From Ecdyonurus torrentis (taxonomy: Eukaryota > Arthropoda > Insecta > Ephemeroptera > Heptageniidae): DNA of 64,000 bases. The notes under the pieces are model-generated. The model did not search any database. It worked only from the letters and a program-made list of their open reading frames with translations, and was not told the origin of the DNA. The stretch spans positions 2,890,309-2,954,308 of the forward strand of contig OX439131.1 in assembly GCA_949318235.1 (NCBI GenBank), read 5' to 3'. The translations under genes and the position numbers were made by a program. Position 1 is the first letter of the stretch; each line of letters opens with the position of its first letter. Below are positions 51,110-63,720 of the stretch, in pieces.

Positions 51110-52163
51110 ATTCTTAAATTAAAATATTTATTTATACGTTGAAAGAATTTTGTTTATTTAAAATTAAAAATTCTTTTATCATTTTCATGAGCAGTAACTT
51201 AAATTATGGTATATTAAAGCATTGTTTAGGCATTTTAATTATATTTTAATTTAAGTATAATATGATGCTTCAAAATTTTTTCACTTAGGTATTTTCCATT
51301 TTTATGTTTAATATTCATGTTCTATAAGTTTTTATTTATTTTTTCAGTATTTATGCAAAGCACGTTTAATTTGTGGTTTTTTCTCCCAATATAATGAGGC
51401 ATTTAATATACACTCCGTGAGTCGCGCATTCTGCTAAAAATTATAGAAAATATTTGACTTCTTGCCTTTTTTTTTTTTAACACTGGAACTGTGACAAACT
51501 AAAATTAGTTGAGTTTTATATATTTTAAAATATTTTTCTCGCCCAAAATAGTTGAATTTTTAGAACATATATACGAATACGCAGTCATTTGATTTTTGTT
51601 GTTACATTTTAAACTTATATTACGGAGGGGGGGGGGGAGAGGAGAAGGTCTATATTATTAATTTATACTGTTTTTTATAAATAAACAAAATTGTATTTCA
51701 CCAAGATGGAATCTTAGTAACGTTTACAAATATATTGATACATTAATTTGTTGATAATAATTAATTTTTTCATAAACGGACAACAACAAAACAAAACGTA
51801 ATAATTATGCTACAGCTATAGATCATTTTCAGCAACAGTTATTTTTTATTTTTTTATTTATTTAAAACACATAGATTACATTCATATTCATTTCATATGG
51901 TCATATATAATCAATGCTTCAGAGAGCATTGCTCGTGTTGAAGCGAAACATAAAACAAAAAATACCCTCAAAGAAAGAAGGATACATAAGTAATTGTTCA
52001 AGGTGGAATATTAGAGTTGTCAATCTCTAGAAAAAAAATTATCATTTGTATATAAACATAACTAATCATAAATACATAATATTTTATCTTATACACATAT
52101 TTTAAGCCTATACTCATATATACATATCATTGCATGTTAAGTATATAATTTTTTTATTTTTTT

Positions 52164-52937
52164 CTTACAAAAAAGCTCTTTTCATTTTTTAAAGAATATT
52201 TTGATCAAAATGGTTTGAAATTAAATGTAAATAAAACAGAAATATTACAGTTTCAAAATCTAAAAAATAAAAATGAAAAAATAAATTTTGTACAAATTGA
52301 TGACGAGAACATTTTACTAGCAAATAAAACAAAATTTCTTGGTATAATTATTGATCAAAATTTAAGGTGGGTTGATCATATTGATGAAGTCTGTAAAAAG
52401 TTATCTTCAACTATATTTGCTATCAAAGAATTAAAACATGATTGTCAAATTGAATGTCTTTTGTTAATGTATTATGCTAATTTCCACTCACATTTAAAAT
52501 ATGGTGTCTTGTGCTGGGGAAATTCAATTAATGCAATAAGGGTGTTCAAACTGCAAAAAAAAGTGATACGAATAATTTGTGGTGCAAAATATAGAGCAGA
52601 ATGTAGAGAATTATTCAAGATTTTAAATATTCTCACCCTACCATGTGTTTATATTACGGAGTGTGTAATGAAAGTGTTTAAAAATATGGAACTATTTAAA
52701 AGTCATGAAGTGGAACATCAACATAATACAAGAAATAATGGAAGAATAAAAAATATGTACACAAGGACAGAAATGTATAAGAAAGGTCCACTTTGTGGTA
52801 CCATAACAATTTTTAACAAGTTGCCAATTTCAATTCGCACACAAACTGATCAAAAATTATTTGTTAGACAAGTCAAAATATTTCTTTTAAATAAACAATA
52901 TTATTCGATAAATGAATTCTTGGAAGATGATTTGTAG
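52164..52937 (+). mobile_element. 5'-truncated non-LTR retrotransposon relic: C-terminal part of a reverse transcriptase
   Basis: The reading frame is open from about 52164 to the stop at 52935-52937 (about 257 codons), without internal stops. It matches the C-terminal half of LINE reverse transcriptases of the jockey-type arthropod class. Visible are NGLKLNVNKTEI (palm/thumb boundary), KFLGIIIDQNLRWVDHI (the conserved 'FLG..ID..L.W..HI' box), a thumb segment with HSHLKYGVLCWG, the LQKKVIRIICG box, LNILTLPCVYI, an HNTRNNG box and a C-terminal FNKLPISIR...FLLNKQYYSINEFLEDDL. The catalytic [FY]-A-D-D box should lie a few tens of residues upstream and is absent, as are the endonuclease and ORF1, so the copy cannot be autonomous. 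The in-frame methionine-like start is a TTG and is not a real start. The intact frame suggests fairly recent insertion. About 110 bp of 3' UTR with an AT-rich tail follows. Confidence 0.9.
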
Positions 52938-53207
52938 CATTATGTTGTATAATTACCATGTATTGCTATTGCGCTTAAAATTGACAAAGTCCGGGCCCTA
53001 GAGTGAGTCCACTACTATTTTATTCTATTTTATTTTAATTGATTTTAATTGATTTTTAATTTAATATTAATAATCTTATTGTAAACATCTTGACCAAAGA
53101 TATGTGATATTCATAAATAATTTTAATAACAATATTATTTATTATGTAAAAAAGTGGCATTTTATAAAATGCGTTAGTATGTAAGTTTGACTATCATTTC
53201 TCAGTGT

Positions 53208-53459
53208 CTATATTTTTTTGTAGATGTTTAACCTTGGCAGATGCATTGTTTTTGTATACTGATTGTAGGAGAAAGAAATGAATAAAAGAATTTTGAATTT
53301 GAATTTTGAATTTACATGTTCAGGTAGTTCATTAAATAAAAGAGGTGCTTTAGTTAATATAGCCATTTTTCCAACATTAGTTCTTCGAAAGTCAATATTT
53401 ATATCTTTGGCTTGTCTTGTATTATAATTATGAATATCCTCATATTTATAGTATAACAT
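53208..53459 (-). mobile_element. Minus-strand 3' relic of a second non-LTR retrotransposon
   Basis: Read on the minus strand, the frame gives YKYEDIHNYNTRQAKDI, then RRTNVGKMAILTKAPLLFNELPEHV and KFKFKIL. HNYNTR and LFNELPEHV correspond to the HNTR and FNKLPISIR boxes of the relic at 52164, so this is the same part of a related reverse transcriptase. Behind it is an AAATTC-type tandem tail (about 53283-53312), typical of non-LTR 3' ends. Coding homology stops at about 53459, exactly where an AT-rich GCATAA-family repeat begins. The copy is therefore either 5'-truncated at insertion or cut by that repeat. It lies tail-to-tail with the other relic. Confidence 0.72.
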
Positions 53460-53625
53460 ATTATAATTTATGCTATGTAATGCATAATAGCTTACTCAAA
53501 TTTTGCTTAAATAACGTATAATATATATTGTACAGAATAATTATTGTCTATGCTGTTCCAATGTAGCAACATTTATGCTATAATGACAATAATGACATAA
53601 ATGTAGCATAAATTATAAAAGTAAT
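53460..53625. mobile_element. GCATAA-family copy abutting the minus-strand retrotransposon relic
   Basis: It begins TTATAATTTATGCTATG and contains CTATGCTGTTCCAATGTAGC and ATGTAGCATAAATTATAAAA near the end, close to the unit at 50392-50562. Its left edge coincides with the loss of reverse-transcriptase homology at 53459. Confidence 0.55.
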
Positions 53626-53737
53626 TCTTTATAAGTATATAGATTTAAAAGTTTATATATTCGATCACATTAATGGCATGAGCTCCATTTTAACAAAAAA
53701 TAAATTTAGTTTCAAAAATATGTATATTCCTATGATA

Positions 53738-53771
<34 letters not shown>

Positions 53772-55831
53772 AAAGATTTATAAAATTTGTTAACAAGGTG
53801 ATGAAATATTATTTTTATGGCAGTCGAATATATAAAATATTCTATTTTTACGTTAAAAACAAGTTGAAAATTGCACGGTATATAAAAATTAAATTATAAT
53901 ATGAACAAAATTCGGTCGTATATCTTGATATTATATAATATAGGTATTCTTTATGACGGTATAAAATTTGGTGTATAAAAAATATATGAACAAGCATGAT
54001 AAGATCAGATATATATTTTGCATATTATTAAAATTTACAATGTGTATCATTATTATTGACAACACCTTATAAAGTGGAACTACTGGTTTTTGTTAGCGTT
54101 AGATATATAATATAATATTACTATAATTAGAATAACTCTGATGTCTCTGTTTTTGATACTTTGTATTATAATTATCATATGTGTGTATAACTGAATAAAT
54201 ATAAGAGTATGGTAACTCAGACGTATTATTTAAAAAAAAAAAAAAAAAAAAAAAGAAGTGGAAATTGAAGCCAAAATAAACGAGGAAAAATGAAATTTAA
54301 GATTGTGAATTCTTAGAATCCTTTTTTTTAAATTGGAATTCTGAAAAAAATTAAAACAAAAATTGATGCATTACCCTATAGTAAAGTTTTAATATGCAGA
54401 ATATATTTGTATTATTAATATTATTTACATATTAACGCAAATTCTTAATTGTAGCTCCCCGCACGAGACTGTGTACAGTAATTAAGTTGACAAACTGTGC
54501 AAGTGCGTGAGGTTGATTGATGGTTATTATTATCATGACAAGATCGCAACACGTGCTAACAATGCTGTGGACATAGCAGTCACAAAACAATGACACAACA
54601 CAACAAAGTGAGAGAGCTCCACAGGATTTTCACTATAAACATTATATAATATAATTTTTATTACATTCATTACATAATGAATAGCATGAACTATACAGTA
54701 CATACACTTTTTTACTTGGCATTTTAATCTTTTGACTTATTATTATTTCATAATCTACGACGTTTGCAATTACATAACAATAACTACATATTATGTCACT
54801 CTGCGACGGATTTACGACGGATTTATTTGCAGAACAACGACACGTCAATACGACGCATTACAATGTAGAACAATAACCAAACCACGTTACGTTTGCAATG
54901 GTTTTGTTATTACAGAAATAAAATGACTGCAACGCGTCAATGCAACGGTCTTTTAATTGCAAATAATCACGACACATCTTACAATATTTTTGCAATGTGA
55001 TGCCAAATGTTTATTAATAATTTATATTATTTAGTTATTTCATTTTTTTTCCCCCATTGTATTTTATGCATATTTATAAATAGAATAAATTATTGTTATA
55101 AAATTAGATTATAGTCTTATTTTATATAATAATAATCTATTCTACGTACTTTTAAGATCACAAGGTCGCTCACACTCAATATTATTTTGATGAAGTTATT
55201 TCTATCATAATCCACTCACTTTCTTAAGCCGTAAATGACTATACGTAGGTGCAAAACCACCAACTTATAAACTTAAAAATTATACAAAAGTTAAAATAGT
55301 TTTATAACTTCAGTAATTTTCCCTATACTTAGAAAAGTGCTTTAGTGCGTAAGAAAGAAAGAAAAATGCAAAGTCACGTTCAAAGAGGGACTTAATTTGC
55401 TTTCAAATCAAACTTTAAAGAAAATGCATAAAAAACTACGGAGTCATTTGACAAATGTTTAATCTTTTTTCTTTATTATTATAATGTTTAAAAAAAAAGA
55501 AGGAAAAAAAAACCTATAACCTTTAGGGTTATGTTTTTTATTACTTTTTTAACAAAAAATACATTAAAACATTGAAAGAAATGTTACTCAAGGAAAGGTA
55601 TATAAAAATGGTATATTGCTTGTGCAAAGAGTTCTAGTTTTTTTTTTTTTTTTTTTTTTAATTTTATTATTTTAAAAATTTACCAACTATATTGGTGTTA
55701 TTGGGTGTTAGAGGTAGAGACCTGTGAAAATGAGCAAAATTAATGCTCCCATGCATTAAATATAATCAAAAAGAATCATATTAAACATCTTTCAGTGATC
55801 GTTTATGTGTTGCACAGAAAATGTAAATTGT

Positions 55832-56090
55832 ACGACACACATTGTGAGCACTAAGTAACATGGACTGATATGGGAAAATGACAACTAACACATTTTGCCC
55901 AGTTTAAAAAAACGTAACAATATTTTTGGAGAGCATTGTTGCTGTATAACAACTTGAATTAGGTTTCAAGTATGCAAGAAAAATAATAACAAGAAAATTT
56001 AACTTATTTTCCTAAGAAAATAGCCAAAAACGACGTTTGTCCCTATGTTTGACAATGTTATTCTTTGCTCCAGTATGGCATCAAAGCGCA
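55832..56090. mobile_element. 260-bp repeat family, copy 3
   Basis: It contains CACTAAGTAACATGGACTGA, ACACATTTTGCCCAGTTTAA, CAATATTTTTGGAGAGCAT, TTTCAAGTATGCAAGAAAAA, GAAAATAGCC and the right end GCTCCAGTATGGCATCAAAG. The left end is more decayed than in copies 1 and 2. Confidence 0.6.
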
Positions 56091-56215
56091 TTTAGTATAT
56101 ATGACGTCATACACATTATACTGTATATTATAGAAGCGCTATATAAACCACAAAGGAACGTAGATCTTTGTAAAAACGTGTTTATTCGCTGTGCTGTGAA
56201 GTGAACTCATAATAA

Positions 56216-56317
56216 CATAAGACCTCAAAGCCGCGTCTCTTGAAATATGCTGTCAATACGAGCTGCATACAATATTTCCAAGTTGATGGACATGAGAGTG
56301 CACACCGCGGTGACGAG
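56216..56317 (+). other. Weak exon-like open frame before a GTAAGT
   Basis: A 34-codon frame containing LLKYAVNTSCIQYFQVDGHE and SAHRGDE ends at a GTAAGT motif (56317-56322). Base composition is richer than the flanks. No good acceptor is seen at its start, so it may be a chance frame next to a repeat copy. Confidence 0.15.
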
Positions 56318-56804
56318 TAAGTGCATAGAGGAGTCAACATTGTATAGTCATTTCAGTTTGACGACCGCGAGATGTTGATTGACACTTACTGGGAAACTAG
56401 AACGTCACTTTCCCATGACATGTGACACTCAAAAACAACCTCGGGATGCATTATCGTAAAAATGCTATAAACTCCTAATTTAGACTTGATTAAATAACTT
56501 TTCACACTTAACTTGATATCAAATTCTCGATTGTTTACTATACACAAAAATAAATATTATAAACATATGACTGAGAGCCTGCAAGACATCTTGCATATTC
56601 ATAAACTTTTTAATTTTAATTAACTCTCCTACTATATTATTGACACTTTCTTTATTTATAAAGAAGAATTTGGTTCAAAAATTATATTTGTGGTGCTTTC
56701 ATCTTTTTGTTTATGACTTTCTGTTTATTATATATTTATCGGTTAAAAATAAATTAAAACTTATATTGATAAGCAAACATATCAAGAACTTTTATAGTGC
56801 TCAC

Positions 56805-56835
<31 letters not shown>

Positions 56836-57308
56836 TATAGCTGCGTGTTTTATATGTATATATTGTAGAACTCTCTCTATTTTTTTTTAATACAAAAACT
56901 TTATATTAAAGAAAGAATAATAATTACGTCCTAATAGATAATTTTTGTATTGCATTTTCTAACTTTGTAAAACTTTGTTTATTTTTTTTTCAAGAAAAAA
57001 AAATAAACAATTTTAAATTTTACTATAAAATATAAATAATCTAAATTTTGAAGTAGATATAATACTGCATAACATGCACATATTGCACATCCTATTGAAA
57101 TGAAACCATATGTCCTTAAAAGTATTGGCATGCTATTTTTGTAAGAACAAGAAATAATAAGTTATTTCTTTTATTATTGCAGTATTAAAAATTCTGGAAA
57201 AATTTACTAAATTAAGAGCTCTTTCTAAAAATGCATTTTTTTCCTTTTCATATAGAGCTTCACTTAATAAAATTTTAATAAAAATTATATTTTACGAACA
57301 TAGTGACA

Positions 57309-57318
<10 letters not shown>

Positions 57319-57350
<32 letters not shown>

Positions 57351-57366
57351 TTTTTTTTTTTTTTTT
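57319..57366. repeat. (CT)n plus poly-T
   Basis: About 12 CT units running into T24. Confidence 0.95.
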
Positions 57367-59840
57367 CTTTTTTCCCTTCAAGAACGTAATAAGAAGCATT
57401 TTATTTTAGTCTACGTTCTTTCGCAGTGAGAAAATGAACTACTATTATAGAAAGGCAAGTTATATCAGAGTCAAAATGACATGACATAAGTATAATTTGA
57501 GATGATGATTATTAAATTGAATAAATATTATAATTAAATGTTGACACATGTCCGTTGTTTTGCGATGTTCCAGCTGACTTGATCACGATCTCATTCAACT
57601 CTCAAATTGCTCGCCACTCCATTGTCCCACCAAGCAAAATCATTGTTATATCAATCGCTCTTATCAAGTATATATGTTTGTTCAATCTCAAACAGATCAT
57701 CTATAGGAAAATTTGCTTCTTTTTTTTTTATTGGAATTCAGTATGGGGCTATAGTTTATTCTATTTATTAATTTATGTTGTTTCGTGTATTAATAATTAT
57801 AGAGCTGCGAAGAAAAAAAAAACTTTTCAATTGTTTTGAAATTGATTTGGTTTCAAGTAAATGGATTTATTTGTTTGGGCATAAAGGAATCGAGCAATCG
57901 GCATTCGTGTTGCACGTTAAAAATGTAAGAACTAGATTTGAGAACTAGAACTAATAATTCGATTGTGATTATTCATGTTTTTTAATTAATTCATGATAAA
58001 ATGAATGGTACTAACAAAAAATTGTATAATTATAAAAAATTAACCTTAAAAAAAAAAGAACTAACATCAATGTAAAAATTAAGTGTTTTCTGAAATAATA
58101 CACCGGTATATTTTTATTCGAATATAAAAATCGTTGAAAAATAAGGAATTAACTATATTTGTAAAAATTGAAAATGAATACGGTTTTTAGAATATTTGGA
58201 ATCGAAAAATCAATAAGAAAATCGTTTAAAGTTTTTTTTTTTTTTTTTTTTTTTTTTAACTCGACTAAAAACAAAATTGTATTTTCATTTCCAAACCCAA
58301 GTATTGAATGTCAAATTATGAACCACGATAATTACAAGTAAGCTAAGCTAACTCTAAATAGTCCCAACTCAATGTCCTCTAGCTCAAAGTCCATTCTGTT
58401 ATTACCGAGTCAGAGTACGTTTTTTGTTTTCTTCTTTTTTTTTTTATCAACAAATCTATCTACCCTATAGCTCAGTTTAATTTAACTTGTGGAAGCGAAT
58501 ACATGTGTTGTGGATTTTTCCTTACGGTTGGGGATTTTTTTTCAGTGTTAATTTATAATTATTTTAATATTAAAATGTGCATTTTTTTATCCATATATCC
58601 ATAATAAAATAATTATTAAATTGTGTTTAAAAAATGAGGTGCTTAAAGTAGAAAAATATCTATAAATATCAGGTAAGTTGTTAGATTTATTATTTTTTGT
58701 CTTCAAAATAAGATCATTTGAAATTATATTGTTTAAATGACATAGCAATTCTGTTTTACTTTTTTTTTTTAATGCTAAATAATATTCTGACTATTGAATG
58801 AAATAAAAAAATACATATAGGTGTCACTATTTTCATTTTTATTGCAATTTTAATATAAATTTTTTCATATTTTTGAGATATAAAATATCTGATTATTGAC
58901 TAATAAATGAGCTTAAATATATAATTGTACATAGTTCAAACTTCAAAGTAAGAAACGTCAAACTATAAAAGGTGTAAAAGCTGCAACTATTGAATTTTGT
59001 AGAACGATATGAATTGTGTGATTTCTGAAAAGTGTAGAAGTTTCAAACACGACTGCACTGAAGAGTGCAGAACGTTCCATTTGACGCGATAAATAGACTT
59101 TGGTAGTGGAGGTGTGCTGCTATCAAATATGAGAAAAAATTACTGCAAAAATAAAATATTTTTAGACATTATTAATTATACTCGCCTCAAAAATTAAAAA
59201 AATATATTTTTAATTATAAAAGTTTTATGTCGATAAAATTATAAAACAAATAAAGTCAAAAGTGAGCAATTTATATGCGCAATAAGTTCTACCTCTTACA
59301 TTAAGAAAATAAAATGTGCTGCAAATACTATAGATAAAAAATAATAATAATGTAATAAAAGGTTTATAATAAAGTTTGAGTATCGCTATAAATTATTGTT
59401 TAAATCTTCAAGCTCGCCATCTGCTAACTTGATCTTGATGCGAGAGATCAAAACAAAATAATCATATAAACGTACGTAATGCTGAAAATAATTATGCAAA
59501 TAGCTTTTAATACGTAAAGTGAGTTTTGCAATTCACAATAAAATCAAAATAAAACCTTCTAGTACCTTGATTTGGTACATTAATTCACTCTTTGCTTTTC
59601 AAGAAATAATTACTTCTGAAAGTTATATTTTATTGATATCACTGTCTTGAGTTTTTATAATCTTCGCATAATATGTAAATGAAAAAACTAAATATTATTT
59701 TTATGAAATTTATTATAAATTCAAGCTTATAATTGTATAATGAAATTCAATCTGTTTTGAACGTTGAAGTTCGAAGGGACAGTTATTACTTCGGCAATGG
59801 ATTGAGAGACTAATGCTTACTGATCACCTAAAGCTTCGAC

Positions 59841-59871
<31 letters not shown>

Positions 59872-60155
59872 TCAACTAAAGTGCTACTTTTTTTTTTCCT
59901 CCCGTCCATAATTACCATCTTTGTAGCAGGTTTTCTGAATAATTTCTTTGCTTATTTAAATAATTGATAGCCGCACGTTTTTCCTCGCCTAATTGATGGC
60001 AAATGGGAGGGGTTTAGGTGTGAGCTTGCAACTTGGAATTTGTGATTTTCTTTTTTTTTACACGTTAGCAGAACATTTTTCTTAAAGTTGTTTATCATAT
60101 TATTTGCACATATACGTTTTTTTTTTTTTTTTTAGTGTATCTATATTTATTTAAA

Positions 60156-60310
60156 TCACTGTATAGAATAATTTGAATGCGGAGTAATTTGCATGCCCTC
60201 CGCATTCACTTCAATTGGAACTTGAATGTGTATAATTTGCGAATTATTATTTTTTATGACCGTCTCAACAAGGATATACATGGAGTGATGATTCGAACTA
60301 CTTTGTTCAT
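60156..60310 (-). other. Minus-strand terminal-exon-like frame
   Basis: On the minus strand an acceptor-like site (CTCCTATGTTTATACAG, + strand 60311-60327) precedes an open frame containing SSSNHHSMYILVETVIK and IHIQVPIEVNAEGMQITPH. It ends at a TGA (60156-60158), with AATAAA five bases later. Residue composition is less biased than in other short frames here. I do not recognise it, and no partner exon was found. Confidence 0.18.
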
Positions 60311-60429
60311 CTGTATAAACATAGGAGTAATTTGACAATTACGTTAGTGTCAACCATGGAGAGTCGTGGGAGTACAAATTTAATATTAAAATAGTTTTCT
60401 TGTCTCTGAACACGTAAGATGAATATACG

Positions 60430-60560
60430 TCATTTATGCTGCATTTATGCCCCATTATAGCATAAATGTCGCTTAATTACATATTAACATAATGTTCAAA
60501 TTAATATTTATGCAATTGAAGAGAGTTGTTTCATGCAATTTATATAATGTTACTTATTAT
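60430..60560. repeat. GCATAA-family fragment
   Basis: Words CATTTATGCTGCATTTATG and TTATAGCATAAATGTCGC followed by AT-rich decay. Ends are not clear. Confidence 0.4.
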
Positions 60561-60905
60561 ACTGTATAATATGTCATAATGAAAATATTATATTTCTGAA
60601 AATGAGCTACGTGTTATAAATTTTTACCATGTACACACGATTGTGATCGTATGAAAATTAAAACAAAAATCATTCAAAAACTTGCGCTAAAATTGTATAA
60701 TGTTATTTTTATGAGAAAAATATGCGCTCCTTTTAAATGGTAAAATATATATTTATATTATCATAAGAAGTGAGTGTGTATACCAAGCGAGAGTATTCTG
60801 TAATAATGCATACAGGAAAGATTTCGATATTGTATGCCACTTTATTTATTTATTTTTTTTACTTAAAGTAAATAACTTAACTTTAAGCATGCAAATCATC
60901 TTCTG

Positions 60906-60945
<40 letters not shown>

Positions 60946-61247
60946 TTTGAAAATAAGCAGCATATTTTTTTTTACAAGCATATACAAAAGAAAAAACAAA
61001 AACAAGTGCCGCTTCATTCATAACAATTAGTGCAGTAGTAAAGGAGATGAAATGAGTGTTGGTTGCTGCTGCCAACTTTGCAAAGTTCAGAGGTTCTGTC
61101 AAGTTTGACAAATTACAATTCTTGATTTGCTAAATTAACGAACGAGTTGTCATTCTCTCTTTACTCCGTTTGAAATCAGACAATTCGTATATCAAATTTT
61201 ATTGATATTTTACTCTCAGCTGATGGGCTGAACTATGTATAATACGG

Positions 61248-61376
61248 ATGTATAATGATGGAGATGGGTGGAGGCAATGGGGAGGACCCTGTCTTGCCCT
61301 GGCATCGAAATACAACCTGTCTGTCTTAATATCAGAGTGAGCACGAGCTGTGCAATAAAAACATCTCATTCATTAG
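61248..61376 (+). other. GC-rich island ending in AATAAAA and CATT words, possible retroelement 3' end
   Basis: A sharply GC-rich patch (GGTGGAGGCAATGGGGAGGA, CCCTGTCTTGCCCTGGCATC) stands out from AT-rich flanks. It carries a 30-codon ATG frame, then AATAAA at 61354-61359 and a CATCTCATTCATTAG tail. This looks like the 3' end of a retroposed sequence (SINE/LINE tail or processed transcript) rather than host exon sequence. Identity unknown. Confidence 0.3.
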
Positions 61377-61477
61377 CCAGCTGACGTGGCTTCTTCTCTG
61401 TCTACGCAATGACTCTTGTTTGTATTATATCGTTTGTTTTCAATGGGTGTTACCGAACGGCAAAACAATGTGACACT

Positions 61478-61543
61478 TTTTTTTTTTTTTTTTTTCGTTT
61501 CGTTTCGTTTCGTTTTCGTTTTTTTTTTTTTTTTTTTTTTTTT
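61478..61543. repeat. Poly-T, (GTTTC)n, poly-T
   Basis: Two T runs flank CGTTTCGTTTCGTTTCGTTT. The middle repeat retains CpG. Confidence 0.93.
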
Positions 61544-61844
61544 ATGCTCAAAACACGTAAAAGTGTTTTTAGTTTCCGTCATTTAAAATTAGCGGACCTT
61601 GGTGCAGTTTTCTATACTATACTTTAGTATAAAACTATACTAGCTACTCTATATTAATATTATTTTCTTATATGTTTTGCTGTGAGAGCCAAGTTAAAAT
61701 ATCGTTAACATTGCACTTGAAGTAAGTCATCTCTTATCTGAATTATTAACAAACGAGTACCTTGTAAATCTGCCAAATAAATTTTACCATTTTATCTCTA
61801 TAAGTTGTTCGTATATATGTTTAGATTTGTAATTTATTTAGAAT

Positions 61845-61845
<1 letters not shown>

Positions 61846-61901
<56 letters not shown>
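61846..61901. repeat. (GA)n microsatellite
   Basis: About 28 units. Confidence 0.97.
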
Positions 61902-61902
<1 letters not shown>

Positions 61903-61958
61903 TCAAGTGGGTTGAAACACTCGACTTTGAGATGCTAATTTGAAGTCTAGCGAAGCCA
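61903..61958 (+). other. Possible decayed tRNA-like SINE head
   Basis: GTGGGTTGAAACACTCGACT, TTGAGATGCTAATTTGAAGT, CTAGCGAAGCC has the spacing of a D-arm/anticodon/T-arm series, but its B box is degenerate. It directly follows a GA tract. Weak. Confidence 0.15.
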
Positions 61959-62135
61959 ATTTGTGGATAACAAACGGTTAAAATGTGACGACTTTTGCTG
62001 ACTAATTCGTATTTTTTGAAGTTAGGTAGCTTAATTCACACCTTGGACACAGGTATGATTTGCGATTGGACTCGCTTTAGGCAACACTAATGAAAAAATA
62101 TACAAGAGAGTAAAAATTATAGTTCTTGTATAGCT

Positions 62136-62176
<41 letters not shown>

Positions 62177-62337
62177 AAGCCACCCTTTATTTCCGTTTCA
62201 TCTGGTCTTAATATGATATGAATTTAAATTGATTTACTTATAATATCTAGTGATAGAGGAAAAAAATTAATAATAAAAAAATATATCTTACCGTTATAAC
62301 TTTACCATGCCATGATTATATGCAAACGTATAATATA

Positions 62338-62375
<38 letters not shown>

Positions 62376-62514
62376 CAAGTAAGAAATTTAGTATATAATT
62401 TTCACTATTAATTGTTATTACTAAAGTTTTATTAAAACGAGGATCTCCAGTGATGTTGATCATACACACACTAACGAAAATAAGTACAAAATGACAATTA
62501 TTCTCTATCTCATT

Positions 62515-62705
62515 TTTAGCAAAATAATTTATGCCATATATGTACTGCATAACACTATGTTGCATTGCATAAATATGATATTTTTTATACAGTATTTACA
62601 TATTGTATTTATGTGTATTATTTATGCTGATGCAATTTAGCATCATTTATCAAATCATGAAATAAAATAAATGCAGCATAAACTACATAATTTTTTCACG
62701 TCGTA
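62515..62705. mobile_element. GCATAA-family copy
   Basis: It runs from TTAGCAAAATAATTTATGCC to AATGCAGCATAAACTACATA followed by ATTTTTTCACGTCG, the right terminus seen in the reference copy (AATTTTTTCTTTCCGCGTG). Confidence 0.5.
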
Positions 62706-62930
62706 GATTTGTATGTGTATTTATTTTGCTCTCCTCTCTCCCTCGCGTATAACATAATATAAGCTTTGTGTTCTTATGACTATACAATACAAAATAGAAA
62801 ACGTGTGTAATGTAGATTTTGAGAAGTGCCTCGAGAGTAAGTATATCAATGTCTAGTAAAAATGCGGCATGATAATTTGCAAAGAAGTAGTAATATTTGT
62901 GTGCGTAGTTGAAGGTCGTATATTATACGT

Positions 62931-62958
62931 GTGTCTGTCTGTCTGTCTGTCTGTCTGT
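62931..62958. repeat. (TGTC)n microsatellite
   Basis: About six TGTC units. Confidence 0.95.
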
Positions 62959-63589
62959 ATCAATTGGCAACGACGTGGCGCCACCTCGAGCGATAGATAC
63001 TTTGTGTTGGATATATTTGATATGAGGACACAGAGCAAGCAGGGTATTGTTATATAATATTACGTATATATAAATATGTGTGTGCGCTAGGGCGCCGCCA
63101 GGGCGCGGTCCTCGCATATCATAGGTGCATGACTATATCATCTGTTCACCATGATTCAAATATATATAGGTTTTTCTTGAGTATCCCTCTTAGCCATCTC
63201 ATTAAGTCTGCTTTTAATAATAATTACTCAAATTTTATATTGTCTCACGATGATCTGGTAACTTGAACTTTTAAAATTTAGTTTTTTTGCACGCGTAGAA
63301 TTTGTGCAAAAACCATCTTTGCAACACTATCATGACAGAGCGCAGAATTTTGAGCGGTCATTTGCACTGGTTAGGAAGATCACAAATATGATTTCAGTAT
63401 AAACGACGAATCATATACCTTTTCAAAGTTGTTACTGGAAACACAATTTTTTCTCAGCTGGTAAGAGATCGAATAAAATCAATTTAATAATTCTGATCCT
63501 AACTTTAACATTGCAGTTAATTTTGTGAAATTTTTATATTAAAAAGTTTAGCATTGAAAGTGAGAAAAGGTGCTTATTCTGATGCTAAA

Positions 63590-63720
63590 TTGTAGTAGTA
63601 TTGTAGTATATAAAAATAACTATGTTATTCAAAAATAACAATTATAACGTATAGTTATTATATTATTTGCAAGCATGAATTTTGCTGAAGATGAGTTTGC
63701 ATAATTACTATGCATTCAGA
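63590..63720. repeat. Degenerate GCATAA-family fragment
   Basis: The words GCAAGCATGAATTTTGCTG and TTTGCATAATTACTATGCAT resemble the family end seen at 41520. Identity is weak. Confidence 0.3.

Noticed and set aside
57555..57720. Frame beginning with a Ser/Pro-containing stretch after a CAG
   Set aside because: Checked as a possible TSP1 continuation exon. It lacks the required cysteines and a donor.
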